64,000 nucleotides of DNA from Leptolinea sp. HRD-7 (GCA_024363285.1 AP024710.1:186001-250000); one strand, 5' to 3'; positions 43,714 to 53,540 are shown, counted from the first letter of the stretch. Notes: generated by a model not told the origin, from the letters alone. Numbers and translations: made by a program.

Positions 43714-44103
43714 TTACTTCTTGGTTGCACCACGACGGCGGCCGCGACCGGCAACTGTCTTCTTCGGACCCTTACGAGTGCGAGCGTTGGTGCGGGTTCT
43801 CTGTCCGCGAGCGGGCAGATTTCTGCGGTGGCGCAGGCCGCGGTAGCAGCCAATCTCAACCAGCCGTTTGATGCTCATCTGAACTTCTCGGCGCAGATCG
43901 CCTTCAACTTTGAAGTTTTTCGCGATATATTCACGCAGAAGAGCGAGATCAGCTTCTGTGATGTCTTTAACACGAACATCCGGATTGACTTTGGTATCTG
44001 CCAGGATCCGTTTCGCGCGGGTGGGGCCAATACCATAGATATATGTCAAACCGGTTTCGATACGTTTGTTACGTGGGAGGTCAACACCTTCAATTCTTGC
44101 CAT
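43714..44103 (-). CDS. rpsM: 30S ribosomal protein S13
   Basis: A 129-aa head protein that bridges to the large subunit. [34 protein letters not shown] and [18 protein letters not shown] with a basic C-terminal tail are typical. It follows rpmJ by 6 nt. Confidence 0.98.
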   Translation of the reverse strand: MARIEGVDLPRNKRIETGLTYIYGIGPTRAKRILADTKVNPDVRVKDITEADLALLREYIAKNFKVEGDLRREVQMSIKRLVEIGCYRGLRHRRNLPARGQRTRTNARTRKGPKKTVAGRGRRRGATKK

Positions 44104-44109
44104 GTTCTC

Positions 44110-44223
44110 TTACCCCTGCCGCTGCTTATGCTTTGGGTTTTCGCAAATGACGAACAAAATGCCTTTGCGTCGAACAATTTTGCATTTTGCGCATCTTTTA
44201 CCGATTGATGTCGTGACTTTCAT
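44110..44223 (-). CDS. rpmJ: 50S ribosomal protein L36 (zinc form)
   Basis: A 37-aa protein found by reading the gap between map and rpsM. It begins [15 protein letters not shown] and ends KHKQRQG. The zinc ligands Cys11, Cys14, Cys27 and His32 are all present. AGAAGGAG precedes the ATG. The usual gene between map and rpmJ, infA, is missing here; only 45 bp separate them. Confidence 0.96.
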   Translation of the reverse strand: MKVTTSIGKRCAKCKIVRRKGILFVICENPKHKQRQG

Positions 44224-44267
44224 CAAAAACTCCTTCTAATAATTGCAAAGTTAGCGACAAAGCTCTG

Positions 44268-44296
44268 ATTATAACTGCTTTGTCGTATCGAGTCCA
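44268..44296 (-). promoter_or_regulatory. Promoter at the map stop for rpmJ and the alpha cluster
   Basis: On the minus strand TGGACT (rc of 44291-44296), a 17-nt spacer and TATAAT (rc of 44268-44273). The -10 contains the TAA stop codon of map. The -35 matches 4 of 6, the -10 is perfect. The leader before rpmJ would be about 38 nt. Confidence 0.5.
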
Positions 44297-45081
44297 TAGT
44301 CAGGATCATTTTCAAGCACAGTCAGAACTACCGGGCCATTGGGGGTAATGGCTGTTGTGTGTTCAAAGTGTGCTGTCAGTGACCTATCGGCGGAGACTAC
44401 TGTCCATTCATCGGGCATTACCCGGGTATCAGACGTACCGATTAATACCATGGGCTCCAGAGCAATGGTCATACCGTTACGGAGCGGGGTGCCCTGCCGC
44501 GGTCTTCCATAATTTGGCGCCTGCGGACCTTCATGCATTCGCCGCCCTACTCCGTGTCCGGTATAGGTATGTGTTACATACATTCCCTGACTGCGAACAT
44601 AACGTTCGATCGCATTGCCCACATCGCCAGTGGTGTTTCCATCCACCAGCTTTGAGATTCCCACGCGCAGCGCCTCTTTGGTTACTTCGATGATTTTTTG
44701 TGCCTGCTTGGAAATCTCACCTACCCCGGCGGTGAATGCGGCATCGGCAACCCAGCCTTCACACACAGTGCCGCAATCGACCGAAACGATATCCCCTTCT
44801 TTCAACTTACGATTTCCAGGAATACCATGCACCAATTCTTCATTGACGCTTACATTTGTGCTGGCCGGATAGGGATATGGACCAGGGTAGTTCAAAAAGG
44901 GTGAATAACATCCATGCTTCTTCAGCACTTCTTCGGCTGCCGCATTGAGATCGGCTGTGGTAGCTCCCGGGCGGATAGCCGCACGCGCAGCCGCGAGCGC
45001 TTCAGCATTGATCCGTCCGGCCTGCCGCATTAAGGCAAGCTCTTCAGAGGTTTTCACAGAAAGAACCCGATCCCAACTCAT
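44269..45081 (-). CDS. map: Methionine aminopeptidase, type I
   Basis: A 270-aa metalloprotease that removes the initiator Met. The dinuclear metal site is visible: Asp in SVDCGTVCEGWVADAAFTAG (two acids), His in THTYTGHGVGRRMHE, Glu in TIALEPMV and Glu in TAHFEHTTAI. It lies 6 nt after adk in the usual secY-adk-map order. Confidence 0.97.
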   Translation of the reverse strand: MSWDRVLSVKTSEELALMRQAGRINAEALAAARAAIRPGATTADLNAAAEEVLKKHGCYSPFLNYPGPYPYPASTNVSVNEELVHGIPGNRKLKEGDIVSVDCGTVCEGWVADAAFTAGVGEISKQAQKIIEVTKEALRVGISKLVDGNTTGDVGNAIERYVRSQGMYVTHTYTGHGVGRRMHEGPQAPNYGRPRQGTPLRNGMTIALEPMVLIGTSDTRVMPDEWTVVSADRSLTAHFEHTTAITPNGPVVLTVLENDPDYGLDTTKQL

Positions 45082-45087
45082 GTTTTA

Positions 45088-45741
45088 TTAACCCTTTTTC
45101 AACGCTTTCAACATAAGTGAAGTGACTTGATCGATGGGCAGTGTGCCGTCAATTTCAGCCAAAACACCCAGTTTTTTGTAGTATTCAATCAAAGGACTGG
45201 TCTGTTCGAGATAGACGCTGATACGCCGTTCAACTGTTTCCTTTTTGTCATCATCACGCTGATACAGCTCGGAACCATCCACGTCGCAAACTCCGGGTTT
45301 TTTGGATGGATTGAACTTTTCGTGATAGACATGTCCCTGAGCACGGCAGGTCCAGCGGCCGCACAGACGGGTGATGAGTTCTTCAGCCGGAACGGAGATA
45401 TAAGGAACACAATCCACCTTACCATTCCATTCAGCCAGCATCTTACCCAGAGCTTCTGCCTGGGCAGGGGTGCGCGGGAAACCATCCAGCAACGCGCCGG
45501 CTTTGCAGTCATCGCGCTGAAGGCGGTCTTTGATCATTTCGATGGTCAGATCGTCTGGAACCAATTCACCGCGATTCATGTATCCCTGGGCTTTTTTACC
45601 CAGTTCTGTCTGATTCTTGAGGTTTTCGCGGAAGATATCACCGGAAGAGATATGGGCCAATCCCAACTCATCGGAAATCCGTTCAGCCTGGGTTCCTTTG
45701 CCAGCCCCGGGAGGGCCAAGTAAAACGACATATGATGGCAT
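45088..45741 (-). CDS. adk: Adenylate kinase with a half-degenerate zinc lid
   Basis: A 217-aa enzyme that interconverts ATP + AMP and 2 ADP. The P-loop is GPPGAGKGTQ and the AMP site is seen in ISSGDIFRENL and LLDGFPRTPAQAEAL. In the LID the usual four zinc Cys are reduced to two: CRAQGHVYHEKF has Gln where the second Cys stands, and CDVDGSELYQRDDD has Asp where the fourth stands. So zinc binding is doubtful and a hydrogen-bond network may replace it. It lies 8 nt after secY. Confidence 0.97.
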   Translation of the reverse strand: MPSYVVLLGPPGAGKGTQAERISDELGLAHISSGDIFRENLKNQTELGKKAQGYMNRGELVPDDLTIEMIKDRLQRDDCKAGALLDGFPRTPAQAEALGKMLAEWNGKVDCVPYISVPAEELITRLCGRWTCRAQGHVYHEKFNPSKKPGVCDVDGSELYQRDDDKKETVERRISVYLEQTSPLIEYYKKLGVLAEIDGTLPIDQVTSLMLKALKKG

Positions 45742-45749
45742 CTCGTTAC

Positions 45750-47102
45750 CTATCCCTTGATAAGACTTTCTTCATAACCGTGCAGTTTGAGTTCGGTTTC
45801 GATGATGGTGAAGGTATCGCGTACCACACCGACAACGATCAGCAAACCGGCGGAGGAAACCAGCAACAACCCGGAGGATGAAGCCGCCCCGGCGGGGAGG
45901 ATCATTCCAACGATGTAGGGCAGAACAGCCACCAACCCGAGGAAGACGGCACCCGGAAGGGTGATACGCCGCTGTACTTTGGAAAGGTATTTCTGGGTAG
46001 GTGCTCCGCGAACAACACCGGGGATCTGGGCTCCCTGTTTTTTCAAGTTTTCACCATAGTTCTGCTGCGTGAACAACACGTCAGTATAGAAGAAGGTGAA
46101 CAATACAACCATGATGAAGTACAGAACCGCGTACCAGGCATTTCCTCCGCCGAAGGTGTGGTATACACCGGTGGCGAAATTCCGCAGCCACTCCACGGTT
46201 TTCTCACTCATGAAATAGGAAGAAACAATGGCGGGGAAGGTGAGAATGGACTGGGCGAAGATCAAGGGGATCATACCGGCCATATTGACCATGAGGGGGA
46301 GTTTGCTGGTAACAGGCATGGACATGCGGTTCCCAATGCGGCGTCCGGGGAACAAAACCGGTACATTGCGGCGTCCCTGCTGTACGTAGACAATCGCGAA
46401 GATCGTCAGCAGCAGGATGGCGATGATTACCAGTAACATCCACCAGCCGTTGACCTGGTCCGCCAGAACACGGGCCAGGTTGGCCGGCATGCGAGAAACA
46501 ATACCCGCAAAGATGATCAATGAAAGGCCCTGATTGGGGATGCCATATTCAGAGATCAACTGGCCCAGCCAGATGCCGATCATGGTACCGGCGATCATGC
46601 TCAACAATGTCGCCAGGGTTGGGATAAGTGCGGCACCGGTGAACCCGTAGTTTTTCAATACAGAAACACCACCGCCCAACATTGAATTGAAGATGTTGAT
46701 CTGGCCAATGGCGGAGAGCGCCGCCATGGGGATGGTCAGGATCACGGTCCATTTTTCCATCCAGGCCTGGCCTTCACGCGGGTTGTCTTTCAAACGCCGC
46801 TCAAGCGCCGGGATGATGGGTACAAGAAGCTGCAGGATAATCTGAGCTGTAATGTACGGATACACACCCATTGCCAGGATGGAGAAGTTCGAAACGGTAC
46901 CACCAGAAAGAAGATCAAGCAGATTGACCAGGTTTCCAGCGGCTCCGGATTGCTGAGAAAGGCTACGAATGACCTCACGGTCAATTCCTGGTACCGGTAT
47001 GTTGGATAACAACCGGTACAGGGCTAACAGCAACACTGTAATGAGGAGTTTCTTGCGAATATCCTCAGACATCCATAAGTAACGCCAGGCTGACCGCTTC
47101 AT
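45750..47102 (-). CDS. secY: Protein translocase subunit SecY
   Basis: A 450-aa channel protein of the general secretion pathway with ten membrane helices. Typical stretches are RLLSNIPVPGIDREVIRSL at the N-terminus, PYITAQIILQLLVPIIPAL, YGIPNQGLSLIIFAGIVSRM and NMAGMIPLIFAQSILTFPA, ending in LKLHGYEESLIKG. It is in its standard place after rplO. Confidence 0.97.
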   Translation of the reverse strand: MKRSAWRYLWMSEDIRKKLLITVLLLALYRLLSNIPVPGIDREVIRSLSQQSGAAGNLVNLLDLLSGGTVSNFSILAMGVYPYITAQIILQLLVPIIPALERRLKDNPREGQAWMEKWTVILTIPMAALSAIGQINIFNSMLGGGVSVLKNYGFTGAALIPTLATLLSMIAGTMIGIWLGQLISEYGIPNQGLSLIIFAGIVSRMPANLARVLADQVNGWWMLLVIIAILLLTIFAIVYVQQGRRNVPVLFPGRRIGNRMSMPVTSKLPLMVNMAGMIPLIFAQSILTFPAIVSSYFMSEKTVEWLRNFATGVYHTFGGGNAWYAVLYFIMVVLFTFFYTDVLFTQQNYGENLKKQGAQIPGVVRGAPTQKYLSKVQRRITLPGAVFLGLVAVLPYIVGMILPAGAASSSGLLLVSSAGLLIVVGVVRDTFTIIETELKLHGYEESLIKG

Positions 47103-47130
47103 TCAGGTTCTCCTTGGGTGGCGATTGCCA

Positions 47131-47583
47131 TCAGGCAATCAATTCCACACTGCCACCGGCTTTTTCAATTTTTTCGCGGGCTGTTTTACTGATCCGGTGA
47201 ACCCGGACTTTCAAGGCAACGCTTACTTCGCCGCGGCCAAGGATGACCACAGGTTCAGCCGCGCTGTGCAGCAGATTTGCCTGCGCCAGAACTTCTGGGT
47301 TGATATCAGCACCTTTTTCAAACCGGGCCAATTGGTCCAGATTGATCTCGGTGTAGTTGATCTGATTGGGTGGAGTGAATCCTTCACCACGGATGAACGG
47401 GAGTCGGCGATAGAAAGGAAGGTTACCGCCCTGGCGGTACAGGTTACCGCCCTGTCCACGGCGGGCGCCTTCACCTTTGGTACCACGGCCGGAGGTTTTG
47501 CCCTGTCCGGCTGAAATACCACGTCCAACACGCTTGCGATTCTTTTTCGCTCCGTCGTTAGGTCGTAAGTCGTTCAGTTTCAT
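47131..47583 (-). CDS. rplO: 50S ribosomal protein L15
   Basis: A 150-aa protein needed late in large-subunit assembly. The Gly/Arg-rich N-terminus (GRGISAGQGKTSGRGTKGEG) and LPFYRRLPFIRGEGF mark the family. It overlaps rpmD by 4 bases and precedes secY by 28 nt. Confidence 0.97.
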   Translation of the reverse strand: MKLNDLRPNDGAKKNRKRVGRGISAGQGKTSGRGTKGEGARRGQGGNLYRQGGNLPFYRRLPFIRGEGFTPPNQINYTEINLDQLARFEKGADINPEVLAQANLLHSAAEPVVILGRGEVSVALKVRVHRISKTAREKIEKAGGSVELIA

Positions 47584-47789
47584 TTCTCTACCTGCTCTTC
47601 TATCTCGACAAGGTGGCTGACTTTAGCCAGCATGCCGCGAAGTACGGGGGTATCTTTGTGTTCCACAGTCTGGTGCATCTTGTGCAGTCCAAGGGCAAAC
47701 AGAGTTCGCTTTGTACGGTCTGTATACCCGATAGCACTGCGAACAAGTGTTACCCGGACCATTTTTTCAGGTGCGGCTTTCTTAGTCAT
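47580..47789 (-). CDS. rpmD: 50S ribosomal protein L30
   Basis: A 69-aa small protein (MVRVTLVRSAIGYTDRTKRT then LGLHKMHQTVEHKDTPVLRG). It overlaps rpsE by 8 bases and rplO by 4. Confidence 0.95.
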   Translation of the reverse strand: MTKKAAPEKMVRVTLVRSAIGYTDRTKRTLFALGLHKMHQTVEHKDTPVLRGMLAKVSHLVEIEEQVEK

Positions 47790-48309
47790 TCTTCCTCCGC
47801 TCCCAGAAGGGTTGAATCTCTTTCACGGGTTTCCCGCGGTGGGCAGATTCTTCCGTCGCAGATTTCAACTGTTCCAGAGCGTCAAAGGTAGCCTGAACAA
47901 CGTTCAGAACGTTGGCGCTGCCCAGAGATTTGGTCAGGATATCGTGAATGCCGGCAGATTCCAGGACGGCACGAACACCGCCTCCTGCAATAACACCGGT
48001 ACCGGGAGAAGCGGGTTTTAAGAGAACCCGCGCGCCGGCTACACGCCCCATAACTTCGTGGGGGATGGTTGTGCCAGAAAGGTTCATCTGGCGCATGCTT
48101 TTATGAGCGTGATCTGTCGCTTTGCGCATGGCATCGGGAACCGCATTGGCTTTGCCAACACCGAGGCCGATCTTGCCTTTGTTATCGCCAGCCACAACCG
48201 TAACACGGAAAGAAAACCGGCGGCCGCCTTTGACTACTTTGGCAACGCGGGCGATTTCGATGACGCGCTCGTCAAATTGTTGTTCTAATGGTTGATATTC
48301 TTGTTCCAT
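47782..48309 (-). CDS. rpsE: 30S ribosomal protein S5
   Basis: A 175-aa protein near the decoding site that matters for fidelity. [20 protein letters not shown], the loop [17 protein letters not shown] and [20 protein letters not shown] are conserved. It lies 27 nt after rplR. Confidence 0.97.
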   Translation of the reverse strand: MEQEYQPLEQQFDERVIEIARVAKVVKGGRRFSFRVTVVAGDNKGKIGLGVGKANAVPDAMRKATDHAHKSMRQMNLSGTTIPHEVMGRVAGARVLLKPASPGTGVIAGGGVRAVLESAGIHDILTKSLGSANVLNVVQATFDALEQLKSATEESAHRGKPVKEIQPFWERRKND

Positions 48310-48336
48310 AATCAGCCCTCAATCATCGCTTTCCGG

Positions 48337-48702
48337 CTAGAAATCCAGCCCGGCTTCGCGGGCAGCATCAGCCAGAGCTTTGACACGGCCCATATATCGG
48401 AAACCACCGCGGTCAAAGACGACCTTATCAATACCCTTGCTTTTGGCACGTTCCGCAACGGCCTTCCCGATCAGTTTTGCCTGTTCGGTTTTTGTGACCT
48501 TCGCGGCGGAGGCACGTAATTCACGGTCAACGCTGGAAGCGCTGGCGAGGGTCTTTCCTTCCGAGTCATCGATTACCTGGACGTAGATTTCCGCTGTGCT
48601 GCGGAAAACGGCCAGACGAGGACGTTCGGGAGTTCCGGTAATATTCTTGCGAACACGCTCGTGTCGGCGGATTCGCGCTTCAGAACGGGATGTTTTCGCC
48701 AT
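48337..48702 (-). CDS. rplR: 50S ribosomal protein L18
   Basis: A 121-aa 5S rRNA-binding protein. [37 protein letters not shown] and [20 protein letters not shown] identify it. It lies 11 nt after rplF. Confidence 0.97.
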   Translation of the reverse strand: MAKTSRSEARIRRHERVRKNITGTPERPRLAVFRSTAEIYVQVIDDSEGKTLASASSVDRELRASAAKVTKTEQAKLIGKAVAERAKSKGIDKVVFDRGGFRYMGRVKALADAAREAGLDF

Positions 48703-48713
48703 ATCCAGTACCT

Positions 48714-49268
48714 TTACTTCTTGCCTTTGGCTTTGCCAGATTTTCCGGCCTTGCGGCGGATCTTTTCACCCAGATAATGAATACCCTTGCCTTTGTATGG
48801 TTCGGGGGGGCGAATCTTGCGGATATCAGCACATATCTGTCCGATCTGTTCGATATCTTTGCCCATCACTTTTATCTGCCGGGTTTTGGTATCAACATCG
48901 TACGTGATACCTTCCGGAGGGGTGAGTTCAATTGGGTGAGAAAAGCCCAGGAACAGCACAAGGTTTGCGCCATTCATTTCAGCGCGGTAACCGACGCCGT
49001 CGATTTCCAGAACCTTGGTGAAACCGGTGCTTACACCCGTTACCATATTTTGAATTAGAGCTCGCGTAGTACCGTGGAGCGCGCGCACAGTGGCTACTTC
49101 GGATGTGCGTTCCACGATAACCTGACCATTGTCCAGTTTGATATTCAATGAAGGTGAGAATGTGCGAGACATCTCTCCTTTAGGCCCTTTAATATTTACA
49201 CTAGAACCATTGATATCAATCTGCACACCGGCCGGGACCGCGACGGGGGTCAAACCAATTCGAGACAC
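48714..49268 (-). CDS. rplF: 50S ribosomal protein L6
   Basis: A 184-aa protein near the factor-binding region. [40 protein letters not shown] and [20 protein letters not shown] are conserved. It lies 17 nt after rpsH. Confidence 0.97.
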   Translation of the reverse strand: MSRIGLTPVAVPAGVQIDINGSSVNIKGPKGEMSRTFSPSLNIKLDNGQVIVERTSEVATVRALHGTTRALIQNMVTGVSTGFTKVLEIDGVGYRAEMNGANLVLFLGFSHPIELTPPEGITYDVDTKTRQIKVMGKDIEQIGQICADIRKIRPPEPYKGKGIHYLGEKIRRKAGKSGKAKGKK

Positions 49269-49285
49269 AGTTCATTCCTCCTTGG

Positions 49286-49702
49286 CTACCAGACCTTGCA
49301 CAGGATTTCGCCGCCAACACCAAGCTGGCGAGCGCGCTGCCCGGTCATGATCCCTTTCGGGGTGGATAAGATTGAAATACCCATACCAGATAGAACCCAG
49401 GGAATATCCTGTTTCTGGGTGTAAACCCGGCGGCCGGGGCGGCTGACACGTTCGAGACCGGTGATGACCGGTTTGCGGGAACGGCGTTCGCCAACATATT
49501 TCAATTTGACACGCAGCACAGGCTGCTTACTGTTTTCTTCCGACACTACTTCCTCGTATCCTTCAATGTAACCTTCTTCTTTGAGGATGCGGGCGATCTC
49601 GGTCTTAATTCGGGTGCGTGGCATAGCCACAGCCGCCTGTCCGATCATCACGCCATTGCGGATACGGGTCAGCATATCGGAGATAGGATCATTAACACTC
49701 AT
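49286..49702 (-). CDS. rpsH: 30S ribosomal protein S8
   Basis: A 138-aa primary binder of 16S rRNA. SVNDPISDMLTRIRNGVM and the C-terminal GMGISILSTPKGIMTGQRAR with LGVGGEILCKVW are typical. It lies 22 nt after rpsN. Confidence 0.97.
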   Translation of the reverse strand: MSVNDPISDMLTRIRNGVMIGQAAVAMPRTRIKTEIARILKEEGYIEGYEEVVSEENSKQPVLRVKLKYVGERRSRKPVITGLERVSRPGRRVYTQKQDIPWVLSGMGISILSTPKGIMTGQRARQLGVGGEILCKVW

Positions 49703-49724
49703 TCTGTTTTCTCCTTTGCGCCGA

Positions 49725-49907
49725 TTACCAGGACGACTTTACTACGCCAGGAATTTTGCCTTCCAGCGCTAATTCGCGGAAGCAGATACGGCACAATCCA
49801 AAGCGGCGAATGTATCCACGCGGTCGGCCACATTTCTGGCAGCGATTGCGCACCATGTTGGCATATTTTCGCCGTTGTTCACGGTAAGTCATGCAAGTCT
49901 TTGCCAT
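49725..49907 (-). CDS. rpsN: 30S ribosomal protein S14, type Z (zinc)
   Basis: A 60-aa short S14. The CQKC (23-26) and CRIC (39-42) pairs bind zinc. The frame is open further upstream, but the homologous start is [15 protein letters not shown] at 49907, one base after the rplE stop, which is therefore used. Confidence 0.96.
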   Translation of the reverse strand: MAKTCMTYREQRRKYANMVRNRCQKCGRPRGYIRRFGLCRICFRELALEGKIPGVVKSSW

Positions 49908-49908
49908 A

Positions 49909-50451
49909 TTAACCCTTCCTGAAAGGCATGCCGAGTTCGCGCAGCAGTGATGCCGCATGTTCGTCATTGGCTGCCGTTGTAACCATGGTGATTTCCATGC
50001 CACGCACTTTGTCGATCTTGTCGTACTCAATTTCGGGGAAGATCAACTGATCGCGCAGTCCCAGGGTGTAGTTGCCGCGGCCGTCAAAAGCCTCAGCAGA
50101 TACACCGCGGAAGTCGCGCACACGGGGCAGGACAACATTCATCAACCGGTCGAGGAAAGACCACATGCGCTCTCCACGCAGTGTGACTTTGACTCCGATC
50201 GCTCGTCCTTCACGAAGTTTGAAGTTGGAAATGGACTTTTTGGCTTTTGTGATCACAGGTTTCTGACCGGTAATGGTGGTCAGATCGATCACGGCAGCAT
50301 CCAGAGTTTTCGGATTGTCATTGGCTTCGCCCATACCGATGTTGACAACAACCTTCTGCAGGCGGGGAACCTGCATAACATTGTCAAGCTCCAGTGACTT
50401 CATCAAGGAGGGCACAATTTCTTTTTGGTAGCGTTCTTTTAGTTGGTTCAT
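49909..50451 (-). CDS. rplE: 50S ribosomal protein L5
   Basis: A 180-aa protein that binds 5S rRNA in the central protuberance. [35 protein letters not shown] and [20 protein letters not shown] mark it. It lies 16 nt after rplX. Confidence 0.97.
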   Translation of the reverse strand: MNQLKERYQKEIVPSLMKSLELDNVMQVPRLQKVVVNIGMGEANDNPKTLDAAVIDLTTITGQKPVITKAKKSISNFKLREGRAIGVKVTLRGERMWSFLDRLMNVVLPRVRDFRGVSAEAFDGRGNYTLGLRDQLIFPEIEYDKIDKVRGMEITMVTTAANDEHAASLLRELGMPFRKG

Positions 50452-50467
50452 CTATTGCTCTCCCTGT

Positions 50468-50803
50468 CTATTTCTCATCAATCAGGGCGCTGCATTTCTT
50501 GCACATACGCTGGCTTTTTTCACCCTGGCGAGAAAGCTCGACACGGGTAGTCTTGCTGCATTTCGGGCAGACCAGCATTACGTTCGAAATGTCGATGGGG
50601 GCTTCAAAACGTACCTTGCCGGGTTTGATGGTTTTACCCTGGCTTTGCACCTGTTTTTGATGTTTGGTGCGCATATTGATGCCCTGAACGATGACACGAT
50701 GCTCATCAGGATACACTTTGATGATTTCGCCGCGTTTGCCGCGTTCATCTTCGCGTCCTGTGATTACTTCTACCAGATCACCTTTTCGAATCTTTATGTT
50801 CAT
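50468..50803 (-). CDS. rplX: 50S ribosomal protein L24
   Basis: A 111-aa assembly initiator protein. The KOW motif is in IRKGDLVEVITGREDERGKR. A C-terminal CPKC...CKKC pair suggests a zinc-binding extension that many L24 proteins carry. It lies 16 nt after rplN. Confidence 0.97.
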   Translation of the reverse strand: MNIKIRKGDLVEVITGREDERGKRGEIIKVYPDEHRVIVQGINMRTKHQKQVQSQGKTIKPGKVRFEAPIDISNVMLVCPKCSKTTRVELSRQGEKSQRMCKKCSALIDEK

Positions 50804-50819
50804 ATTTCCGCTCCTATCC

Positions 50820-51191
50820 CTAAATGACTTCCGGAGCCAGGGATATGATTTTCATAAAGCCTTTTTCGCGCAGTTCGCGAGCGACGGGGCCGAAGATGCG
50901 GGTGCCTTTGGGATTCTGTCCATCATTGTCCAGGATCACAGCGGCATTATCATCGAACCGGATAGAGGAACCATCTTCACGGCGCCATTCTTTCGCGCAG
51001 CGCACGATAACAGCTTTGACCACATCGCTCTTTTTTACAGAACCCTGCGGTGCTGCGGACTTTACGGTGGCAATCACGATATCGCCTACAGCGCCATATT
51101 TACGGCGTGAACCGCCTTCCACATGGATTACCAGCAATTCGCGAGCGCCTGTATTATCGGCAACTTTGATACGACTTTCCTGTTGAATCAT
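50820..51191 (-). CDS. rplN: 50S ribosomal protein L14
   Basis: A 123-aa interface protein. [20 protein letters not shown] at the start and [20 protein letters not shown] at the end are highly conserved. It is the first gene of the spc part and lies 3 nt after rpsQ, so S10 and spc clusters are continuous. Confidence 0.98.
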   Translation of the reverse strand: MIQQESRIKVADNTGARELLVIHVEGGSRRKYGAVGDIVIATVKSAAPQGSVKKSDVVKAVIVRCAKEWRREDGSSIRFDDNAAVILDNDGQNPKGTRIFGPVARELREKGFMKIISLAPEVI

Positions 51192-51194
51192 CGG

Positions 51195-51467
51195 TTACTC
51201 TCCTTTTGACGTTTCTGCCGGAGTAGCAGCCTTTTTCAGGATGGTCTCAACAGCCCAGCGTTTTTCTTTAGAAAGCGGGCGGGTTTCAACGATCTGTACC
51301 TGATCGCCGATCTGACAGCCGATTTCATCATGAGCTTTGACACTTTTGCTCAGATGAACAACTTTTTTGTAGATCGGGTGCCGGTAGGTACGAGTGATTT
51401 CAACCACAACGGTTTTCATCATCTTATTACTGGTTACTATTCCAGCCAAACGACGGCGCTCGTTCAT
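51195..51467 (-). CDS. rpsQ: 30S ribosomal protein S17
   Basis: A 90-aa OB-fold protein. RRRLAGIVTSNKMMKTVVVE and VETRPLSKEKRWAVETIL are typical, with a short Lys/Glu tail. It overlaps rpmC by 4 bases. Confidence 0.97.
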   Translation of the reverse strand: MNERRRLAGIVTSNKMMKTVVVEITRTYRHPIYKKVVHLSKSVKAHDEIGCQIGDQVQIVETRPLSKEKRWAVETILKKAATPAETSKGE

Positions 51468-51676
51468 TTGTCACCTTCCTTTGCAGGAGTAAGTTCACGT
51501 TCCCGCAGAAGTGTTTCGTATCGGGCGATCATGCGGCGGGTGGCAGGGATACGCGATGTATCGGTCAGTTGTCCGGTGACAACTTGAAACCGCAGGTTCA
51601 TTATTTCCTGCCGGGCATCCTGAAGCTTAGATCGAAGTTCTTCTGTAGAAAGCAGGCGGAGTTCTGAATTTTTCAT
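51464..51676 (-). CDS. rpmC: 50S ribosomal protein L29
   Basis: A 70-aa helical protein near the exit tunnel. The pattern [20 protein letters not shown] is the family core. It overlaps rplP and rpsQ by 4 bases each. Confidence 0.96.
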   Translation of the reverse strand: MKNSELRLLSTEELRSKLQDARQEIMNLRFQVVTGQLTDTSRIPATRRMIARYETLLRERELTPAKEGDK

Positions 51677-52101
51677 GCCTGGTCTCCCGTTCCATCCTGA
51701 CGGCCGATAACACGGGTCTTGATGGGAAATTTATAGGTAGCCTGGGTCAGGGCTTCGATAGCCTGTTCGTTGGGAAGTCCACCAATTTCGAACATAATAC
51801 GTCCGGGGCGAACAACCGCTACCCAGTATTCAACATTACCTTTACCCTTACCCATACGAGTTTCGGGAGGGCGGTGGGTATAAGGTTTATCCGGAAAGAT
51901 CCGGATCCACACTTTCCCACGGCGTTTCATGTGATGAACAATGGCACGCCGGGCAGCTTCGATCTGGCGGGCTGTGATCCAACCCGGTTCCAGAGCCTGC
52001 AGGCCGTATTCGCCGGTCAAGACTTCTGCACCTCGCAGAGCTTTTCCGCGCATGCGACCGCGCATCTGCTTGCGCCATTTGACACGCTTTGGCATTAACA
52101 T
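51673..52101 (-). CDS. rplP: 50S ribosomal protein L16
   Basis: A 142-aa protein of the A-site region. The start [17 protein letters not shown] is the usual one and has GAGAGGTG 8 nt upstream. An in-frame ATG at 52119 would add six residues that the family does not have. [20 protein letters not shown] is conserved. Confidence 0.97.
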   Translation of the reverse strand: MLMPKRVKWRKQMRGRMRGKALRGAEVLTGEYGLQALEPGWITARQIEAARRAIVHHMKRRGKVWIRIFPDKPYTHRPPETRMGKGKGNVEYWVAVVRPGRIMFEIGGLPNEQAIEALTQATYKFPIKTRVIGRQDGTGDQA

Positions 52102-52146
52102 AGTTGGCACCTCTCTCAAATCCGGGTTCGTAAACCCGGCAATAGT

Positions 52147-52824
52147 TTACTCGCTGACGTAAACGCCTTCGGTGGATTCGACTTTTTCTTCCACAGTTGG
52201 AAGAACTTCACCTTTGTAGACCCAGACTTTGACGCCGATGCGTCCGTACTGGGTAAGGGCTTCACCACGGGCGAAGTCCATGTTTGCGCGGAGTGTCTGC
52301 AGAGGGACACGACCTTCACGCAGCCACACGGTGCGGGCCATTTCAGCGCCGCTCAAACGGCCGGCAACTTCAATTTTGATGCCCTGGGCACCCTGGCGGA
52401 TAGCCTGCTGCAAAGCGCGTTTCATGGCACGGCGGTAGCTGACACGACGTTCGATCTGGCCGGCGATATTCATGGCTACAAGGTAGGCATCCATATCGGG
52501 GCTTTTGATCTCTTTGATCTCAAGATCGATCTTCTTTCCGGTCAGAGCTTCCAGATCCTGGCGGATCTTTTTCACACTATCGCCTTTGCGTCCGATCAAA
52601 ATACCGGGTTTGGCGGTGTGAACAACAACTTTCACTTTACCGGGGAAGCGTTCAACTTCTACGTGTGAGACACCGGCCTTTTCAGTCGCTTCGCGGATCA
52701 TTTCGCGAATGGCGAAATCTTGATGCAACTGTGTGCGGTATTCGGCCCCTTCGGCGAACCAACGGCCTTCCCACGGTTGATTGATATTTAGACGAAATCC
52801 AATTGGATGAACTTTACGACCCAT
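52147..52824 (-). CDS. rpsC: 30S ribosomal protein S3
   Basis: A 225-aa protein at the mRNA entry. A KH domain (VHTAKPGILIGRKGDSVKKI) and the C-terminal GRLSGAEMARTVWLREGRVP are clear. It starts as MGRKVHPIGFRLNINQPWEG. It lies 51 nt after rplV. Confidence 0.98.
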   Translation of the reverse strand: MGRKVHPIGFRLNINQPWEGRWFAEGAEYRTQLHQDFAIREMIREATEKAGVSHVEVERFPGKVKVVVHTAKPGILIGRKGDSVKKIRQDLEALTGKKIDLEIKEIKSPDMDAYLVAMNIAGQIERRVSYRRAMKRALQQAIRQGAQGIKIEVAGRLSGAEMARTVWLREGRVPLQTLRANMDFARGEALTQYGRIGVKVWVYKGEVLPTVEEKVESTEGVYVSE

Positions 52825-52875
52825 ATGATCTCCTGGTCTAATCCTTTAGTCTGCTCTCGTTGCCGAGCGGGGCGC

Positions 52876-53220
52876 CTATGAGGCGCGCTCCCGCAGGACA
52901 ACCGTAATGTGAGAGGAACGGCGCAGTACCGGTTTGAAACGTCCACGGGCTCCGAAGCGGCGCCACTTGCGAGTGGGGGCTTCATCAGCGGTAATACGGT
53001 AGACGATCAAATCTTCGCGGCTGACGCCAAAATTCTCTTCGGCGTTAGCTACAGCGGAGGCCAGCACTTTGTAAACAGGTGCAGCCGCTCCGTTGGTCAG
53101 GAACTTCAACGTATTCAGTGCCTGAACAGCCGGTTTTCCTCTCACCAGGTCGATAACCAGGCGAGCTTTCTGGGCTGAGACAGTTGAATTCGACAGTTTA
53201 GCTCGAATATCGGTAGCCAT
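52876..53220 (-). CDS. rplV: 50S ribosomal protein L22
   Basis: A 114-aa protein that lines the exit tunnel. KARLVIDLVRGKPAVQALNT and the beta-hairpin tip KWRRFGARGRFKPVLRRSSH are typical. It lies 3 nt after rpsS. Confidence 0.97.
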   Translation of the reverse strand: MATDIRAKLSNSTVSAQKARLVIDLVRGKPAVQALNTLKFLTNGAAAPVYKVLASAVANAEENFGVSREDLIVYRITADEAPTRKWRRFGARGRFKPVLRRSSHITVVLRERAS

Positions 53221-53223
53221 TGT

Positions 53224-53508
53224 TTACTTCCCTCCCTTGCCAGAAGCCTTTTCAGACATGTGGCCGCGGAAGTGGCGGGTCGGGGCGAATTCGCCGAGTT
53301 TATGACCAACCATGTTTTCTGTTACATAGATCGGAACATGGCGCCGGCCGTCATGTACGGCGATGGTGTGGCCAACCATCTGGGGGAAGATGGTGCTGGC
53401 CCGGCTCCAGGTGCGAATGACTTTCTTCTCGCCCTTGGTATTCATGATTTCGATCTTTTTCAAAAGCTTGGGCTCAATGAACGGCCCTTTTTTCAGCGAT
53501 CGTGACAT
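53224..53508 (-). CDS. rpsS: 30S ribosomal protein S19
   Basis: A 94-aa head protein. [40 protein letters not shown] and [20 protein letters not shown] identify it. It lies 32 nt after rplB. Confidence 0.98.
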   Translation of the reverse strand: MSRSLKKGPFIEPKLLKKIEIMNTKGEKKVIRTWSRASTIFPQMVGHTIAVHDGRRHVPIYVTENMVGHKLGEFAPTRHFRGHMSEKASGKGGK

Positions 53509-53540
53509 AAGTGCGTCCCTCTTTCTCGCTTAATCTCGGT

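Noticed and set aside
43657..44208. 183-aa plus-strand frame across rpsM and rpmJ
   Set aside because: It is antisense to two certain ribosomal genes.
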